Below, piece after piece: positions 13,201-24,691 of a stretch of 64,000 nt of DNA (position 1 is its first letter; each line of letters begins with the position of its first letter). A model generated the notes under the pieces. The model was not told the DNA's origin. It made no database searches and saw only the letters and a list, made by a program, of their open reading frames with translations. Made by a program: the position numbers and the translations under genes. The stretch is from Lineus longissimus. Taxonomy: Eukaryota; Nemertea; Pilidiophora; Heteronemertea; Lineidae. The stretch lies in NCBI RefSeq assembly GCF_910592395.1, contig NC_088314.1, positions 16,401,998-16,465,997 of the forward strand, given 5' to 3'.

Positions 13201-14744
13201 AAGGTTTGAATCTGTTCTTAATTTTAGATAAATCTTGTCAGTGCCAAAACTGCGTTTAGCTGGGGGAAAGGCCATTTGAAACCCTTGTGGGATTTTGAAA
13301 AACATTTAAGATGTAGCAATTATTTAAACAAAGTTAAGTCGAAAGTGTAAGAATCTCAAGTGCTCACCAAGAACTTTGCAACCAATGGCCATTTCGTCAA
13401 CGTACATGTAATGCTCTTATCAAGATCAATTAGCTGCTCACATCAGTCATAATAAAAAGTTTCCACAAAAATAGTTGCATTAAGTTAACAGGATAAATAT
13501 TGACTTTCAATCATTAAAATTTCCAAAGCTAAGAACAGTATACAGCAAAACGAGATATATCCGTTTTTGCCATTTTGAAAAAAAGTGGCTTCAATGTTTG
13601 GAGTTTAACTGAAAATGCATTGGAACACTTTAGACATTTTTTCTCATAGAAGTTTTACTGTTCACCTGAATGGATTGAAATTTGTAGGGCAGATTAAATA
13701 TCATATGGGCAATGTTGTGGTATAATCAAAGTCTTCCCCGACTCTGGTATAGGCTTAATCAATAAACTGTTATAAACTTTAACCTTGACGCCATCCCGAC
13801 TCTTATGCGTTTGCATATTCTCGTTAAACATTCTCTATCGGAATCCAGATTTAGCCATCTCAAAACATTGCGGGTCAAGATGCCTTGACGTATCATCTTT
13901 CTCATACTTTGAGATATGTTACGGAGAATAGAATTACTTTAGTCATCATTCTCAACCCCCCCTTCGCCTGTACGCACCCGTATCTACACAAAATGGCTCT
14001 CGTATTTTCAAGCGTCCTCCCCTTCTTTGCCGTTTTACGTACTAAATGAACCAATTCGTATTCAGGCATGATTTAATTTTAACTATGATTTAAGCCAAAT
14101 ACTGCAAAGTAGGTGGCATTTAGCCACCGTCACTTCATTAACTTCTATACAGCTTTCAGAATGATGGTCATTAAATTCGATCAAGTAAGCCGTCCAGATC
14201 AAACATCTCATAAGCGAGCAAAGAGCGGAAGAAAGCTATTGGCAAAATCCCTTCAAACAACTTACGATTTCGTATCAAGCGCATTAGAGTGTGATTTGAG
14301 GTCTACGATGGCTCACCAAGTTTGACATATGGCTGCTTGTCAAAGTTGCAATCTCACTGCCTAGCTTTTCGACAGTACAGGATCAATATATTGACATTGG
14401 GTCTGGTTTTATGTCAACATTGATACTCACTTTGACAGTGTTGTTGGGCACACTGTATCAAATGAAATGTACTTTATCATAGCAATTCGAGTTAGATTAC
14501 AACTTTACACTTGGGTTTTGAGATTTGTCAGATTTGAATAAGGGTAAGTGGTAAGTGGTAAGTTGTAAGTTGTACAAATATAGCCCTAGTACAGTTATAG
14601 CCTCTACAGTGGTGAAGAGCTGGCTGTACACACCAATGCACACGGTATTATTGTACCGCAGTTATAATTGTACCACCTCGCCTTACCATTTTGGCCACAG
14701 CAGTTCGTTGTGGAATCAGGGGTAATGCTTTAGAACTCTTGAGA
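10293..14744. other. No recognisable gene or element
   Basis: About 4.4 kb of AT-rich sequence. There is a C-run at 12536-12545. CTGCAGACCAGAA recurs at about 12606 and 12661. ATCTCAAAACATTGCGGGTC at about 13858 reappears at 34.59 kb. Confidence 0.5.
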
Positions 14745-15010
14745 AGCGTCATAGCCTGGTGATTAACACTGCTGGCTAGGACGCTAGCCCGTGGAGAACC
14801 CAGGATTGTATTTCTGGATGAACCGGCGTGGCTTACAAGAAACTAAAATTCAAGGCTCTTCACAACAAGTTTGAGGTTCAACATAAGATATTAATGAGGG
14901 TCTGTCGGATGGCCCCTGAGTGTCTTTGCCAAGGTGAGTAGATTCAACACATATATAGGTGGACAGTAGCCTATTGTGGACTTCATACCTCCGGCAAAAA
15001 TCCAATATGG
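14745..15010 (+). mobile_element. tRNA-derived SINE (second family)
   Basis: GTCATAGCCTGGTGATTAACA and CTGGCTAGGACGC form the tRNA-like head. ACCCAGGATTGTATTTCTGG and GGTGGACAGTAGCCTATTG follow, ending in CAAAAATCCAAT. The same order is found inverted in TUBGCP6 introns. Confidence 0.75.
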
Positions 15011-15254
15011 TTAAGATGCCGGTGGTGATACTGATACTGAGAACTTGACACTGCTGACTCAAGTCACACCAGAAGAGGGCCATTATTGTCAACAATCCAT
15101 TGTAAGAGTGCCCCGGGGATAACCCCATTTATCAGAAGAGTCCGCTCTTTCAAGAAAAGACAGCCGCTGCTTGGCAAGTGTGTGTGGGGGGATTTTAATA
15201 GCATTATTCGGTAGGTTCGGGGAGCCAATGACGCCTAAGCGGGAGAACGCGTTC

Positions 15255-15345
15255 TTCATTTGAGGATCCTCGTGGTTAACAGTGCTGGCTACGACGTAAT
15301 CGGGGAGAACTAAGACTTGTATCTTTGGATCAGCCGCTGTATCAT
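15255..15345 (+). mobile_element. Truncated SINE head (second family)
   Basis: CTCGTGGTTAACAGTGCTGG, then CGGGGAGAAC and TTGTATCTTTGGATCA, matches the head of the SINE 500 bp upstream with many changes. The tail is absent. Confidence 0.5.
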
Positions 15346-15689
15346 CTGTGGTTGGTCCCAATATTTCCGTGTTTTAAAAACAATAGACAGTAAGAGAGAC
15401 CACAGCCATGAGCTTTTAATATGGGGAAACAGGAAAGCGTGTCTATATTTTAGCGTTCCCAAACAATGAGGGCAAACACTCAGAAACAGAAACATTCAAA
15501 AACGTTTCACCGGCGTAGGGTTCGAGGGCTAAAATCCCTGGCTCGTCAAGGTCCTTTGAATGAGACTTAAAAGGACAACTTGAGTATGAGATATGTGGTT
15601 TTTCATACAAAAATGGCTTCCAGCAGGACCGCAACTTCTCCAAACAGGATAATTGAAAAGCCGAACTGCAATAAACAATGCACTAGAAC

Positions 15690-15855
15690 GGGGTGTAATC
15701 ATAGGCCTGCCTGAAATTCACATGCCATGTCCAAAACTGCCTCCCAACACTGTCCAAAATCATAATTAGAACTCGGCATTGTGTGATGCTACAGGTGGCG
15801 GCGCATGGTGGCGGCGCAGGATCATTATCCACCTGACCAGGTAAATACCACGCCC
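15690..15855 (+). repeat. Dispersed repeat, copy 1 (second copy inverted at 23.82 kb)
   Basis: GGGGTGTAATCATAGGCCTG ... CCAACACTGTCCAAAATCAT ... CCACCTGACCAGGTAAATAC is matched in reverse at 23,823-23,990. Confidence 0.65.
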
Positions 15856-16665
15856 AAGTTGTCCCTGTATCTGAGCACCTTTGCCAGGGCAGTCTAAAGA
15901 TCCCATAATGTGTAAATAGGTAACCTGATGAGGACTAAAATCTATGGGAAAGATCCAAAAAAGTTAGCCTAAAATGACCATGGTAATGATAACAGTACGT
16001 ACTACAAACAGGGTAAGGGCAACACTCTAGTGTCATCAAGTTATTCGAACGCTGAGAGTGACCACTTTTCGAGGTCATTCTTGCATACAACCTTGGGGCA
16101 ACGTACTTGAGATTACATTAATACAGGAACAGAAGAGAGAAGTGCCCATGCCAGAATGCCACAAAGTGATCAATGCCACGATACGATCCGAGTGCACCTA
16201 CGTTCATTGATATAAGTGCATCGGAAATGATGAACATAAGAGGGAAGTTCCAATGCCAGAATGTGAACAACTACCAAAACGCTACAGCTACAGCCAGGTG
16301 GTGACCCTCGGTCACATCATGCCGGTTTTCGATGTTACGGGACTCCCTCATGGTGCAAAAGTCCTACAGACCTGTACATCTTCTTTCTAGGTGGATTTGT
16401 CCATCTGGAGACATAGGCATGAAACTTCCGCCGATGAATAAATGATCAATTAAACAATATGATTTGGGGAAAAAAATCCTTGTGTCTTTATAAATAACCC
16501 GCAAACGAGCGATTTCTGTCCCATGTGATCGTGATCGCAAGTCGCAGCAATAAAAATCGCTCATTTGCGGAGCGTTTATGCACTCGCACAAACGATCAAA
16601 CCAGGGTCAACCAAGTGAGTGTTGCAGTGATTTCATTACATTTTTTTCCCACACCTCAAGATTAA

Positions 16666-17400
16666 AGCCTGGTCTACACCAGCAAACATTCGCCAACAAT
16701 TGTTGGCCAACATGAGCCAACATCATGTTGGCGAATGTTTGGGGACCCGTCCACACTATCAAACACAGGCAAACATTGCCAAACAAGTTTGACTAAGTTT
16801 GGCCGTGTTTGGCATGAATTTGAGGGCAATTTGGATGGAAAATCAGTCATTTCTCTTCATTTTTTCTTTAAAACAATGGAGAACCACAGGAAGAAAGCAT
16901 GCCTAGGTGCTTCAGCAGCAATTCTTTCAGTTGTGATTAACCCCCGTCGTCGCCGCAACTGACAAAAGCCATACTTGTGGAAAAAGCATGCATGGGGCCT
17001 ATCACTGCCTCCTTCAAGAGTTAATGGCCTCAGACTTCAAAAGCCTCAAGAATTTCCTGCGGATGGATGAAGCTTTTCGTATTCTGAAATTAAGTGTTCA
17101 ATTTCTTGAAATTGCCATTCTCTATCTTTCATTGAGGCTGCCATTTTGTCCCGGTAGCTCCATCACATGATCCAAATCTGTTCCCTGATTGGCTGCTGAT
17201 TGCCCAACACCAACCAACATGTTGTTCAGAAGTAGCATGGCCTAACATAGGCCAACATTGGCCAACAAGTTGGCTGATGTTTTCACTTGTTTTTGGACCC
17301 GTCCACACTGGCAAACAAGAGCAAGCATGCCTCTGCAACAAGGCCCAACACGATGTTGGCCAACATTTGTTGGTTCATGTTGGCTAGTGTAGACCGGGCT
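16666..17400 (+). mobile_element. PIF/Harbinger-type DNA transposon, internally deleted (735 bp)
   Basis: The ends AGCCTGGTCTACAC and GTGTAGACCGGGCT are inverted repeats with one mismatch. They are flanked by TAA on both sides, the 3-bp target typical of Harbinger elements. The subterminal regions are full of TTGGCCAACAT and TGTTGGC words. It carries a decayed transposase start, listed separately. Confidence 0.88.
16876..17110 (+). pseudogene. Harbinger transposase N-terminal remnant
   Basis: From an ATG at 16876 the frame reads MENHRKKACLGASAAILSVV then NPRRRRN and stops at a TGA. After a frameshift it continues GAYHCLLQELMASDFKSLKN then FLRMDEAF. A run of Arg followed by GAY..LL.EL and a (N)FLRM motif is the usual N-terminus of HARBI1-like transposases. 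The catalytic DDE region is missing, and the element resumes with its right subterminal repeats. It cannot be active. Confidence 0.75.
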
Positions 17401-17429
17401 TAAAGGAATTCGGGAGAAGCCGGCTATTT

Positions 17430-17640
17430 TCTTTAAAAAAGCCCGCTCACACCTGGGCCTAAATTCCCATTGTTCTACTATCTTATCAAAGGATTATCAG
17501 GGCAGATAACATCGACCACCACGAAATAGCTATCATGAGGTCGATAGTCCTAATAAACGTAATGTTCGTTTTGTGACCTATCATATATACCAAACCATCT
17601 CATGCTGTGGGCGTTCCTGGATGCTAGACAGCCTGGAGTA
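17430..17640. repeat. Duplicated segment, copy 1
   Basis: CACACCTGGGCCTAAATTCC, then ATCAGGGCAGATAACATCGA and TGAGGTCGATAG, matches 18,970-19,190 in the same order with substantial divergence. Confidence 0.55.
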
Positions 17641-17928
17641 CGGCTAATAGAGCAATGCAATACAGGCTAATTGATTCTCGACCAAAATAGTTTTATATTG
17701 GATTTCACGCTACCTGTTCTACAGTTGCATGCATGAAGAAACTACCAAATGGATTCAAGTATACTTTTTAAAAAAGCCTCAAACTTGTTCTAGGTGATGG
17801 TATGATGAGGGCATGATCTTATGAACCTTAATCATTTCCCAATAAAATATAATGCATTGGATCTTTGCCATGTTTCGAACTTCCTAGTAAATACAAAAAC
17901 ACTGGGGTGAATAATCTTTGCTATTATG

Positions 17929-18412
17929 TATAGGGTGTAGAAAAATGTCTTGCTACTTTTGAAATTGAATAATGCTTTGAAAAGAAAATTCAAAAAATTG
18001 TTTCTTGCTGGTATAACAGATAAGAGGGATGTGTTTTTATGTGGTGAATTCCTTAACAAGCAGGACCTTTCTGTCAGGAAGGTCCTGCTTGAGAAAAAAT
18101 GGCGAATGATCATGGGAACAATAATTTGAGAACCTTTGGTGTGGTTTTTTTGCCAAAGAAGAGTGAGAGTTGTTTTCAAAATGTCCCTTCATTTAAGCCA
18201 ATTTAGAGTTAAAATCTGCTTGGTCAAAAAGTGTCACCCTCTTTTAGCAGGATCGTTTAGGGATTACCAGTTGAGTAGGCATCGATTAATGTCTATCAGT
18301 AAATCCTACCGCGGCTATTTTTTATTTCCAGAAACAGTTGATTTTTAACTCATTTTTAGACACGATATTGAACTTTATAAGTAGCAAGACTGTTTTGTTT
18401 ACACCCTGTATA
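17929..18412. mobile_element. Inverted-repeat element with central hairpin
   Basis: The arm GGGTGTAGAAAAATGTCTTG at about 17933 is mirrored by CAAGACTGTTTTGTTTACACC at about 18386. At 18057-18091 a perfect 13-bp stem (CAAGCAGGACCTT) with a 9-base loop sits near the middle. It has no coding capacity. Confidence 0.6.
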
Positions 18413-18969
18413 AACAAGTTAGTTCTGCACTAAATATCAATGCCACTAAAAATCCGATTCATTTGTAATTAATCCTTCTCATTAGAAAATATATCGTTCG
18501 ACAACAATTTCCGTGCTATCTAACTACATTTTTATTACTCATACATTCAGCATAGCAGATGGTTCCTGTGTCACCAATTAATTATAATCTTTGATTTCAA
18601 AACAACTGCATGCCGTGTTACTATTTAGTTAAAGCGTCATTTCCCACCCCAGCAAATGTTCATTAAAATTATATTTTTGTGGACTTTGAAAAATGATACC
18701 GCGTTCATGTTCAACTGAGAAAAATTGGTGGTTGTTGTTTGAAAGTCGGAGAAAATATCCTGCCCGTCGCAACCGTAACTGCACCATGGTTACCAGCATA
18801 TTATAGTTTGGCAAATTGTCGACCAGTAAATGCTTGAACGTATCTTTCAATGCGTTTCAATGACAATCTGTGTACAGAGGAAAATGGATACTAAACTCAC
18901 CGCTATACACTAACCTACGCATTACGTTGATTTGTCCCTTGACTCGCCGTTGAAAGGAATCCGACCTAG

Positions 18970-19190
18970 CCCAATGAACGGTCTATTGTCTGAAAGCAAA
19001 GTCGGCTCGCACCTAGGCCTAAATCTCCATTAAAAGGGTTATCGGGGCAAATCTGGATTCTGATTACATCGACCCCCACGAATCAGCTTTCGTGGGAGTT
19101 GATAGGCCTAAAATGGCAAGAGCAAATGAACACAATGTGTAAGAGACGTCTCGCTATACACTGTACGCTGACTGCTGGCGTCGCCTGGTG
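18970..19190. repeat. Duplicated segment, copy 2
   Basis: CGCACCTAGGCCTAAATCTC, then TATCGGGGCAAATCTGG and GTTGATAGGCCTA, is the related copy of the 17.4-kb segment. Confidence 0.55.
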
Positions 19191-19713
19191 TTAGATAATG
19201 ACACTTAATGCAATCGAAACTCAGATCAATACAAAGCAAAGATCTGTGAACGGACGACGAAGCCCTTTAAGTGACAAGCAATCGATGATGCCATACATGT
19301 CTGATAACCACACTTTATCGTCTGTCCCAAAGCTCAATCACTTCCTCACAAAGTCAATTAGCAAACCTTGCCAATTATAAATTGCAATTCTGCTCCTCGG
19401 GAGCCTGCTCTACTCCACATGATAATCCTGTTCGAATAGTAATCAAAGACAGAACTTTATGGCTGGCGGCTCGGAGACGTTATGAGGGTCCTCTTACTAA
19501 TGCCTTGATCAAAATCAGCTTCGTTATATTCAAGAGAAAATCGTCTCTAAAACTAATGCTTGAAATCAAACCACTACGGTTTTTTATGATGACAATTAAA
19601 ATCACTTTAAAAGAATCAAAAATCAAAACAACTTTCATTAAAATAGTCGTCAACTGGCCCAGAATGACCAAGGGCAGCACTGTATCTGCGTAATTTCTAC
19701 TCAAATGTCTCCG

Positions 19714-20125
19714 CCATTCGTAAAATTATTTGAAACATGTAATTGAATTTGAATTTCAAACATTTCGATTGTGCAAATACGTGCTTAATAAAAATTTTAC
19801 AGCACAGCTTTTGTGTAGACAGATATACAAGTACAGTAGAACCTCTCTATTAAGGACACCATCGGGACTGACAAATGCTGTCCTTAATAGAGAGGTGTCC
19901 TGATTAGAGAGGTCAAATTGAATGGAAAGTACCAATTTGGGACCAAAACTAGTGTCCTTAATAGAGAGTTTGTCCTTAATAGAGAGGTTGTCCTTAATAG
20001 AGAGGTGTCCGCTAAGGGAGGGTCCACTGTACCATATACCAAGATTCAGCGAGTTCGTATGCATAATAACTGCACTAATACGACATGCATTTCTATTTGG
20101 ACCACAAGTAATTACGAACGGCGTA
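19714..20125. mobile_element. Foldback family (CGTTCGTAA ends) copy, split by a nested MITE
   Basis: The left half begins CGCCATTCGTAAAATT and continues TGTAATTGAATTTGAA. The right half ends AGTAATTACGAACGGCG. Removing 19834-20029 plus one TA restores the family order seen at 21.9 kb and 45.2 kb. Confidence 0.75.
19834..20029. mobile_element. Tc1/mariner-type MITE, copy 1, nested in a foldback repeat
   Basis: A 196-bp element with ends CAGTAGAACCTCTC and GGAGGGTCCACTG, flanked by TA. The motif GTCCTTAATAGAGAG recurs four times inside. It interrupts a copy of the CGTTCGTAA foldback family, so it is the younger insertion. Confidence 0.87.
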
Positions 20126-20164
20126 TTTTTTCAAACGTTTTCAATCTAAATGAGGCTGGGAAAT

Positions 20165-20231
20165 GATGTGAAGCGCTTTGAGACAGAATAGTTGTACAGT
20201 AAAAGCGCTGTATAAGAACTTACATTTCATC
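20165..20231 (+). mobile_element. SINE/LINE 3'-tail fragment
   Basis: GAAGCGCTTTGAGACAGAAT, GTTGTACAG and AAAAGCGCTGTATAAGAAC match the tail of the SINE at 10.1 kb, but no tRNA head is present. Confidence 0.65.
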
Positions 20232-20437
20232 TAAAAATGGCTCGCTGCCATGCGAGATGAATTATTTTTATCTGGGGAGTGGGCAACAATTATTTCCCTG
20301 CATAAATTTTGTATTTTTTCAAACGTCTAGCATCCTCTAGAATTAAAATATTGATGCCAGAAAAAAAAAATTATTTAGTGTATCCAAGGAGATTCGGATT
20401 ACCTTGGAGGTCAATAGTTTATCATCCACCAAAGCGA

Positions 20438-20868
20438 TTACTGTAAACTGTTAATTTCGCGAGGTTTAATTTTCGCGATTTTTGCGCATAACCTAGTTTT
20501 GCAAAAATTCACATCGCAAGAAAATATGTTTTGATTGAAACTTTAAAAAATCGAAATTCGCCATAGAAATTTCGTTTTTCCAAGAATTTTGCAAATGGCG
20601 AAAATATCGAGGCAAAAAATATGGCAGTTTACAGTGCCCTTCATTACAATTATCATAAACTGTAAACCGCCATATTTTCGCGCCTTTTTATTTTTGCAAT
20701 TCGCGAAAATTTCTGAAAAACTCAAAATTTTCACTGGCAGCCAAATTACAACATTTCTTTCAGTTTTTCCAATCAAAAATATTTCTTTGGTTACATTTTC
20801 GCGAACCGAGGTTGTACGCGAAATCCGCGAAAATAACACGCCCGCAAAGATTTTGCTGTTTACAGTAA
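20438..20868. mobile_element. TTTCGCG-rich inverted-repeat element (composite)
   Basis: Starts TTACTGTAAACTGTTAATTT and ends GCTGTTTACAGTAA. The interior repeats TTTCGCGA and CGCGAAAAT, and two internal TGTAAAC/GTTTACA sites suggest two overlapping copies. A related element lies at 46.3 kb. Confidence 0.7.
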
Positions 20869-21888
20869 TTTGTCCAAGAGATGCCATATGCTTGAAATAA
20901 CACCAGCATACACTATCACGCGGTAAACGTCGTCATGTCCGTGTATTAAGAAGGGGATCTGATGAACCAAGTTCGATCTACTATAATAACAGCGTTTGGA
21001 CGAATGATTGACTATTTTAGTCGCATATATCGGCCGCCTAGAATCACTCAGATATCATCCAGTGTTCCCAACAAGAGCGTCGGATCCGTTTAATGCAACT
21101 ATCACGGTGGAGTGAATAGAATCTTCTCCTTTGATACCACAAACCAGACCATTGTGTATTCTCTATCTGGCCACGCTATCATCAGTGTATGGTTTCACCG
21201 CGCCGGGAACAATTATGGCCAATAGAATGCGGGTGCCATATTGTTTGCAGGGAGGAAAAGAAAGGACAGACAATTCAACACAATGAATGCCAGGGGTTGT
21301 ATCCAAGCGCTAAATTCAATAACCACGCAGTGGAGCACAGAGGGTTTGTAGATTTCATATCCAGATGTATTGATGGGGTTTACATCTACGTGGTGTTTGG
21401 ATGGATACTATTGATGTAGGTTTCTCTGATAGGTTAACATGCTTATTGATCAGGCATAACACGTTTTCCTAATCCGCGGAATCATGTCCGCTGGCGCAGA
21501 CCATTGTCGGGAAATGAATAAGTGCAAATCATATCTTCCCATCGATAAATCGAAGTGATGGAAGAAATTGATCATCAGTTGGGCATTGTCAGCACTGCGT
21601 GGTGGGCGGTCACTCAGTCTCATTATTATAGCTTTAAAAAACCTTTCTGTCCTATCGAAAATCAATTATCGATTGCATCTGAAACCAAAGTCACCTTTGA
21701 TGTCGTCAGATTTCAAATATCGGTTGGCAATTGTGGGTCAATGCCTGATACAGACTTCTTGATGAATATTTCACAAGATTTAATACTATTTCCAGGGCCA
21801 ATGGCTTCCGACAGAACCGTTACTTACCCCACTGATATCCTCCGAAAGCGGCACTTGACAGTACATTAAAACAGAATCTTACAGGCCT

Positions 21889-22105
21889 ACGCCGTTCGTT
21901 AAAAATCTGAAATTTGTAATTAAATTTTAAAATATCCTATCGTGCAAATACTTACTGAATATATATTTTAACATTGCCGTTGTGAACACAGATATACAAA
22001 TACAGACTTTAAGTCCAGCAAAGTTGCATGCATGATAACTGAACTACGGCATTGTGTATAATTGCATTTCTATTTTCCTGAACCATCAGTAAACACAAAC
22101 GGTGT
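21889..22105. mobile_element. Foldback family copy
   Basis: It starts TACGCCGTTCGTTAAAAAT and ends TAAACACAAACGGTGTA. The interior has ACATTGCCGTTGTGAACA, TTGCATGCATGATAACTG and CTATTTTCCTGAACCA. Confidence 0.7.
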
Positions 22106-22780
22106 ACCACTTACATAATGGTAATATGCTATCAAAGTCACGCACATTGGAGTCACCTATGCAAAATGCTAAGACATATAAGGGCAGAGACATGTATTCG
22201 TCCACGACCGGAAATGGAGATTATTAAAATATCAAGTTGTGGTAAATAAATGGGTGGGATAGATCAAAGTGGAATTAATTCTCAATTTGTGGTCGATTCT
22301 AAATCTACAGAGTCAGCCCATCACAGAAATATGCTTTTTGATGATATATTGAAGAAAATGTTGTATCACCGGTCAGTTTAGAGCTTGTAGGCCTATTTTG
22401 CGAGGGCCATCAATGCACGAATGATGATTTGACAGAATATGCTGTACAGAAGTCATTTTTTCTCAGGCAGTTGGTATTGGAATGTTGTAGAATGTTATTA
22501 TCATAAGTGTAAAGGGTTTTTCTCAACACATATAAAATTTGGTGAGGATTGATTGGATCTAGGGGTAATTTTTTCACCAAAACCTCTGTACAGTACAGCA
22601 ATGTACAAGTAATGTACACAATACAGCCCTATGTAATGTATTGCGTCAGTGCGTACAGACCGCTGACCTCCCCGTTATTCTGTTACAACAGCATCAACAT
22701 CAAACAAGTGGGTCACGACCCCAGGCTCATACTGGTAGCGCCGCTTGGTTTTTCTGCCGGACACTTTCCCTGGTCGGGAA

Positions 22781-23710
22781 GCGAAATTTTTTTCTGCAGG
22801 ATACTTCTGCCATAGTGTACATCTGACAGCCAATCAGAATTCAAGGCAAGCACGTGTCTTTGTTGACATCATCTTTCCACATGGCGCAATAATGTCAACA
22901 ATGCCACGTGTTCTGATAATCTTGGAAAGAACAAGTTAGCAAATGGTTAGAGGAGTATATTAGCTAAAATATATTTATTTGCAGTATCTTAACATGTATT
23001 TTCATTGTCGAGTGGACTGTATTTATTGGACTTGTCTGTTAAAGGCGCACTGTGCTCGGCAAAATAGCCGAGGTTGAATGTTTATCTGTCAACCGTGTAA
23101 CTAGTTCTGCTGTATATGCATAGGTGGCGCCACCATTCAATTTATTTTGTTTGCTTGTCAAAATGTGTTTTATACAATGGCCCTTCAACAATGTTCAAAC
23201 TACCAAAATAGGCCTGATACCTTCAACAGCAGACATCGGATACCCTTTAATAATTATCAACATTGGCAACACTGTCAGTGTCACTGCCCCTTAAAATTTC
23301 ACAAATCGCGAGACATCGGATACACTGTCCCTTTAATAATTATCAACATTGGCAACACTGTCAGTGTCACTGCCCCTTAAAATTTCACAAATCAATGCAT
23401 GCACTGCAATGTAGCGATCAGATCAGCTGATGCCTCTTTTGTACGCATAATATCATCAATTTTACAATGAATCTGTGCAATTCATTCCTAAACACTACGA
23501 CACAAACCTTGAGTTGAGCATAATTGGGGTCAGACAATGAACTATTGTCACATTCACAGTTGAAGTGGCACTCGGCATGCGACTCGGTATCGTCCATTGT
23601 ATTTGCATTATCATGCATAAATAAACAGTGTGACGTCAAAGATCGCGCCAATTGTGATTGGCTGTCAGATGTACACTGTGGCAGAAGTATCCTGCAGAAA
23701 AAAATTTCGC
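22781..23710. mobile_element. Inverted-repeat-bounded segment (about 0.93 kb)
   Basis: GCGAAATTTTTTTCTGCAGG and CATAGTGTACATCTGACAGC at 22781-22838 are mirrored at 23654-23710 with about two mismatches over 50 bases. Inside is an 80-85-bp tandem duplication (23227-23392). No transposase frame was seen. Confidence 0.65.
23227..23392. repeat. Two-copy tandem duplication (80-85 bp)
   Basis: AGACATCGGATACCCTTTAA ... CACTGCCCCTTAAAATTTCA is followed by a second copy with ACTGTC inserted after GGATAC. The copies are otherwise almost identical, so the duplication is recent. Confidence 0.85.
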
Positions 23711-23822
23711 GGTCGGGAACGTGGCTTTACCATGCAGTGGTTGTCTTCCTACAAGACTTGATTATAACCAGTGTTTCTGTTGGTCACTGATAGATTAAAT
23801 GCTGAAGAGACAACTTTAACGT

Positions 23823-23990
23823 GGTATTTACCTGGCCAGGAGGATAATGACCCTGCTTGCCACCATGCTCCGCCACCAGTAGTATCACACAAATGCTCTA
23901 AAAAGTTCTAATTATTGATTTGGACAGTGTTAGGAGGTAGATTTAGACTTGGTTTGTGAATTTCAGGCAGGCCTATAATTATACCCCGTT
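23823..23990 (-). repeat. Dispersed repeat, copy 2
   Basis: Reverse complement of the 15.7-kb repeat: GTATTTACCTGGCCAGGAGG ... TTGGACAGTGTTAGGAGG ... CAGGCCTATAATTATACCCC. Confidence 0.65.
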
Positions 23991-24616
23991 CTTGCAGTTC
24001 CATTACTTTTCAATGATCCTGTTTGGAGAAGTCACGGTCCTGCTGTAAACCATTTTGTGTGAAAAACCAACATATCCCATACCCAAATTGTCCCTTTTAA
24101 AGTAGCCTCTCGACGCAAGGACCCAACGCGCCGCGTAGCGGCAAAATAACGCAGCTGGCGAAACATTTATAACGGGTTACCGTGATCTCATTATTGACTT
24201 ATAGCGCGATTATGGGGCTGTAACAAAGAAAAGCACGCGACCTAACGCCGACCTATTTATGTCAAGTGATAATTAGAAGGTATATAGTTTAGGAAATGTT
24301 AATAAATAATCATTCCATATCGTCTTTTGAGAGCATTTTTAATTGTAAAAAATATATGCCTACGTCACAGAGTCTCTGCAATGGTCATTTTTATCACAGT
24401 AGTCTCGCGCAGCCAGAAGTTCTTTACTTACTAGTCTGGCGCAAGCCAGACTTTCTTTGTACGAGACGTTTTCCAGCACGATGTATGTGGGCAGAAGCAA
24501 CACTGCGCAAGATTACCTCGAGCAGGGGCTAATAATAGAGTATGCTAATGAGCATAATACCTCATTGAGTTTTCCCAGAATGGTCCATAACGCGCGAAGC
24601 TCGGGACGGCATGGTT

Positions 24617-24691
24617 GTCTGTTGACTGTGCTTTAGGAGAGACTGGCACCATGCCTTGTCTCTTGTCTCTCTTAAAGCACAGTCAACAGAC
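24617..24691 (+). other. Near-perfect 27-bp stem hairpin with 21-base loop
   Basis: The arm GTCTGTTGACTGTGCTTTAG at 24617 is complementary to CTTAAAGCACAGTCAACAGA ending at 24691. The only exception over 27 pairs is a G-T apposition, which would be a G-U wobble in plus-strand RNA. It could be a small palindromic element or a small-RNA precursor; nothing decides between them. Confidence 0.7.

Noticed and set aside
24434-24453. AGTCTGGC-GCAA-GCCAGACT mini-hairpin
   Set aside because: Only an 8-bp stem. It looks like a fragment of a dispersed repeat and cannot be delimited.
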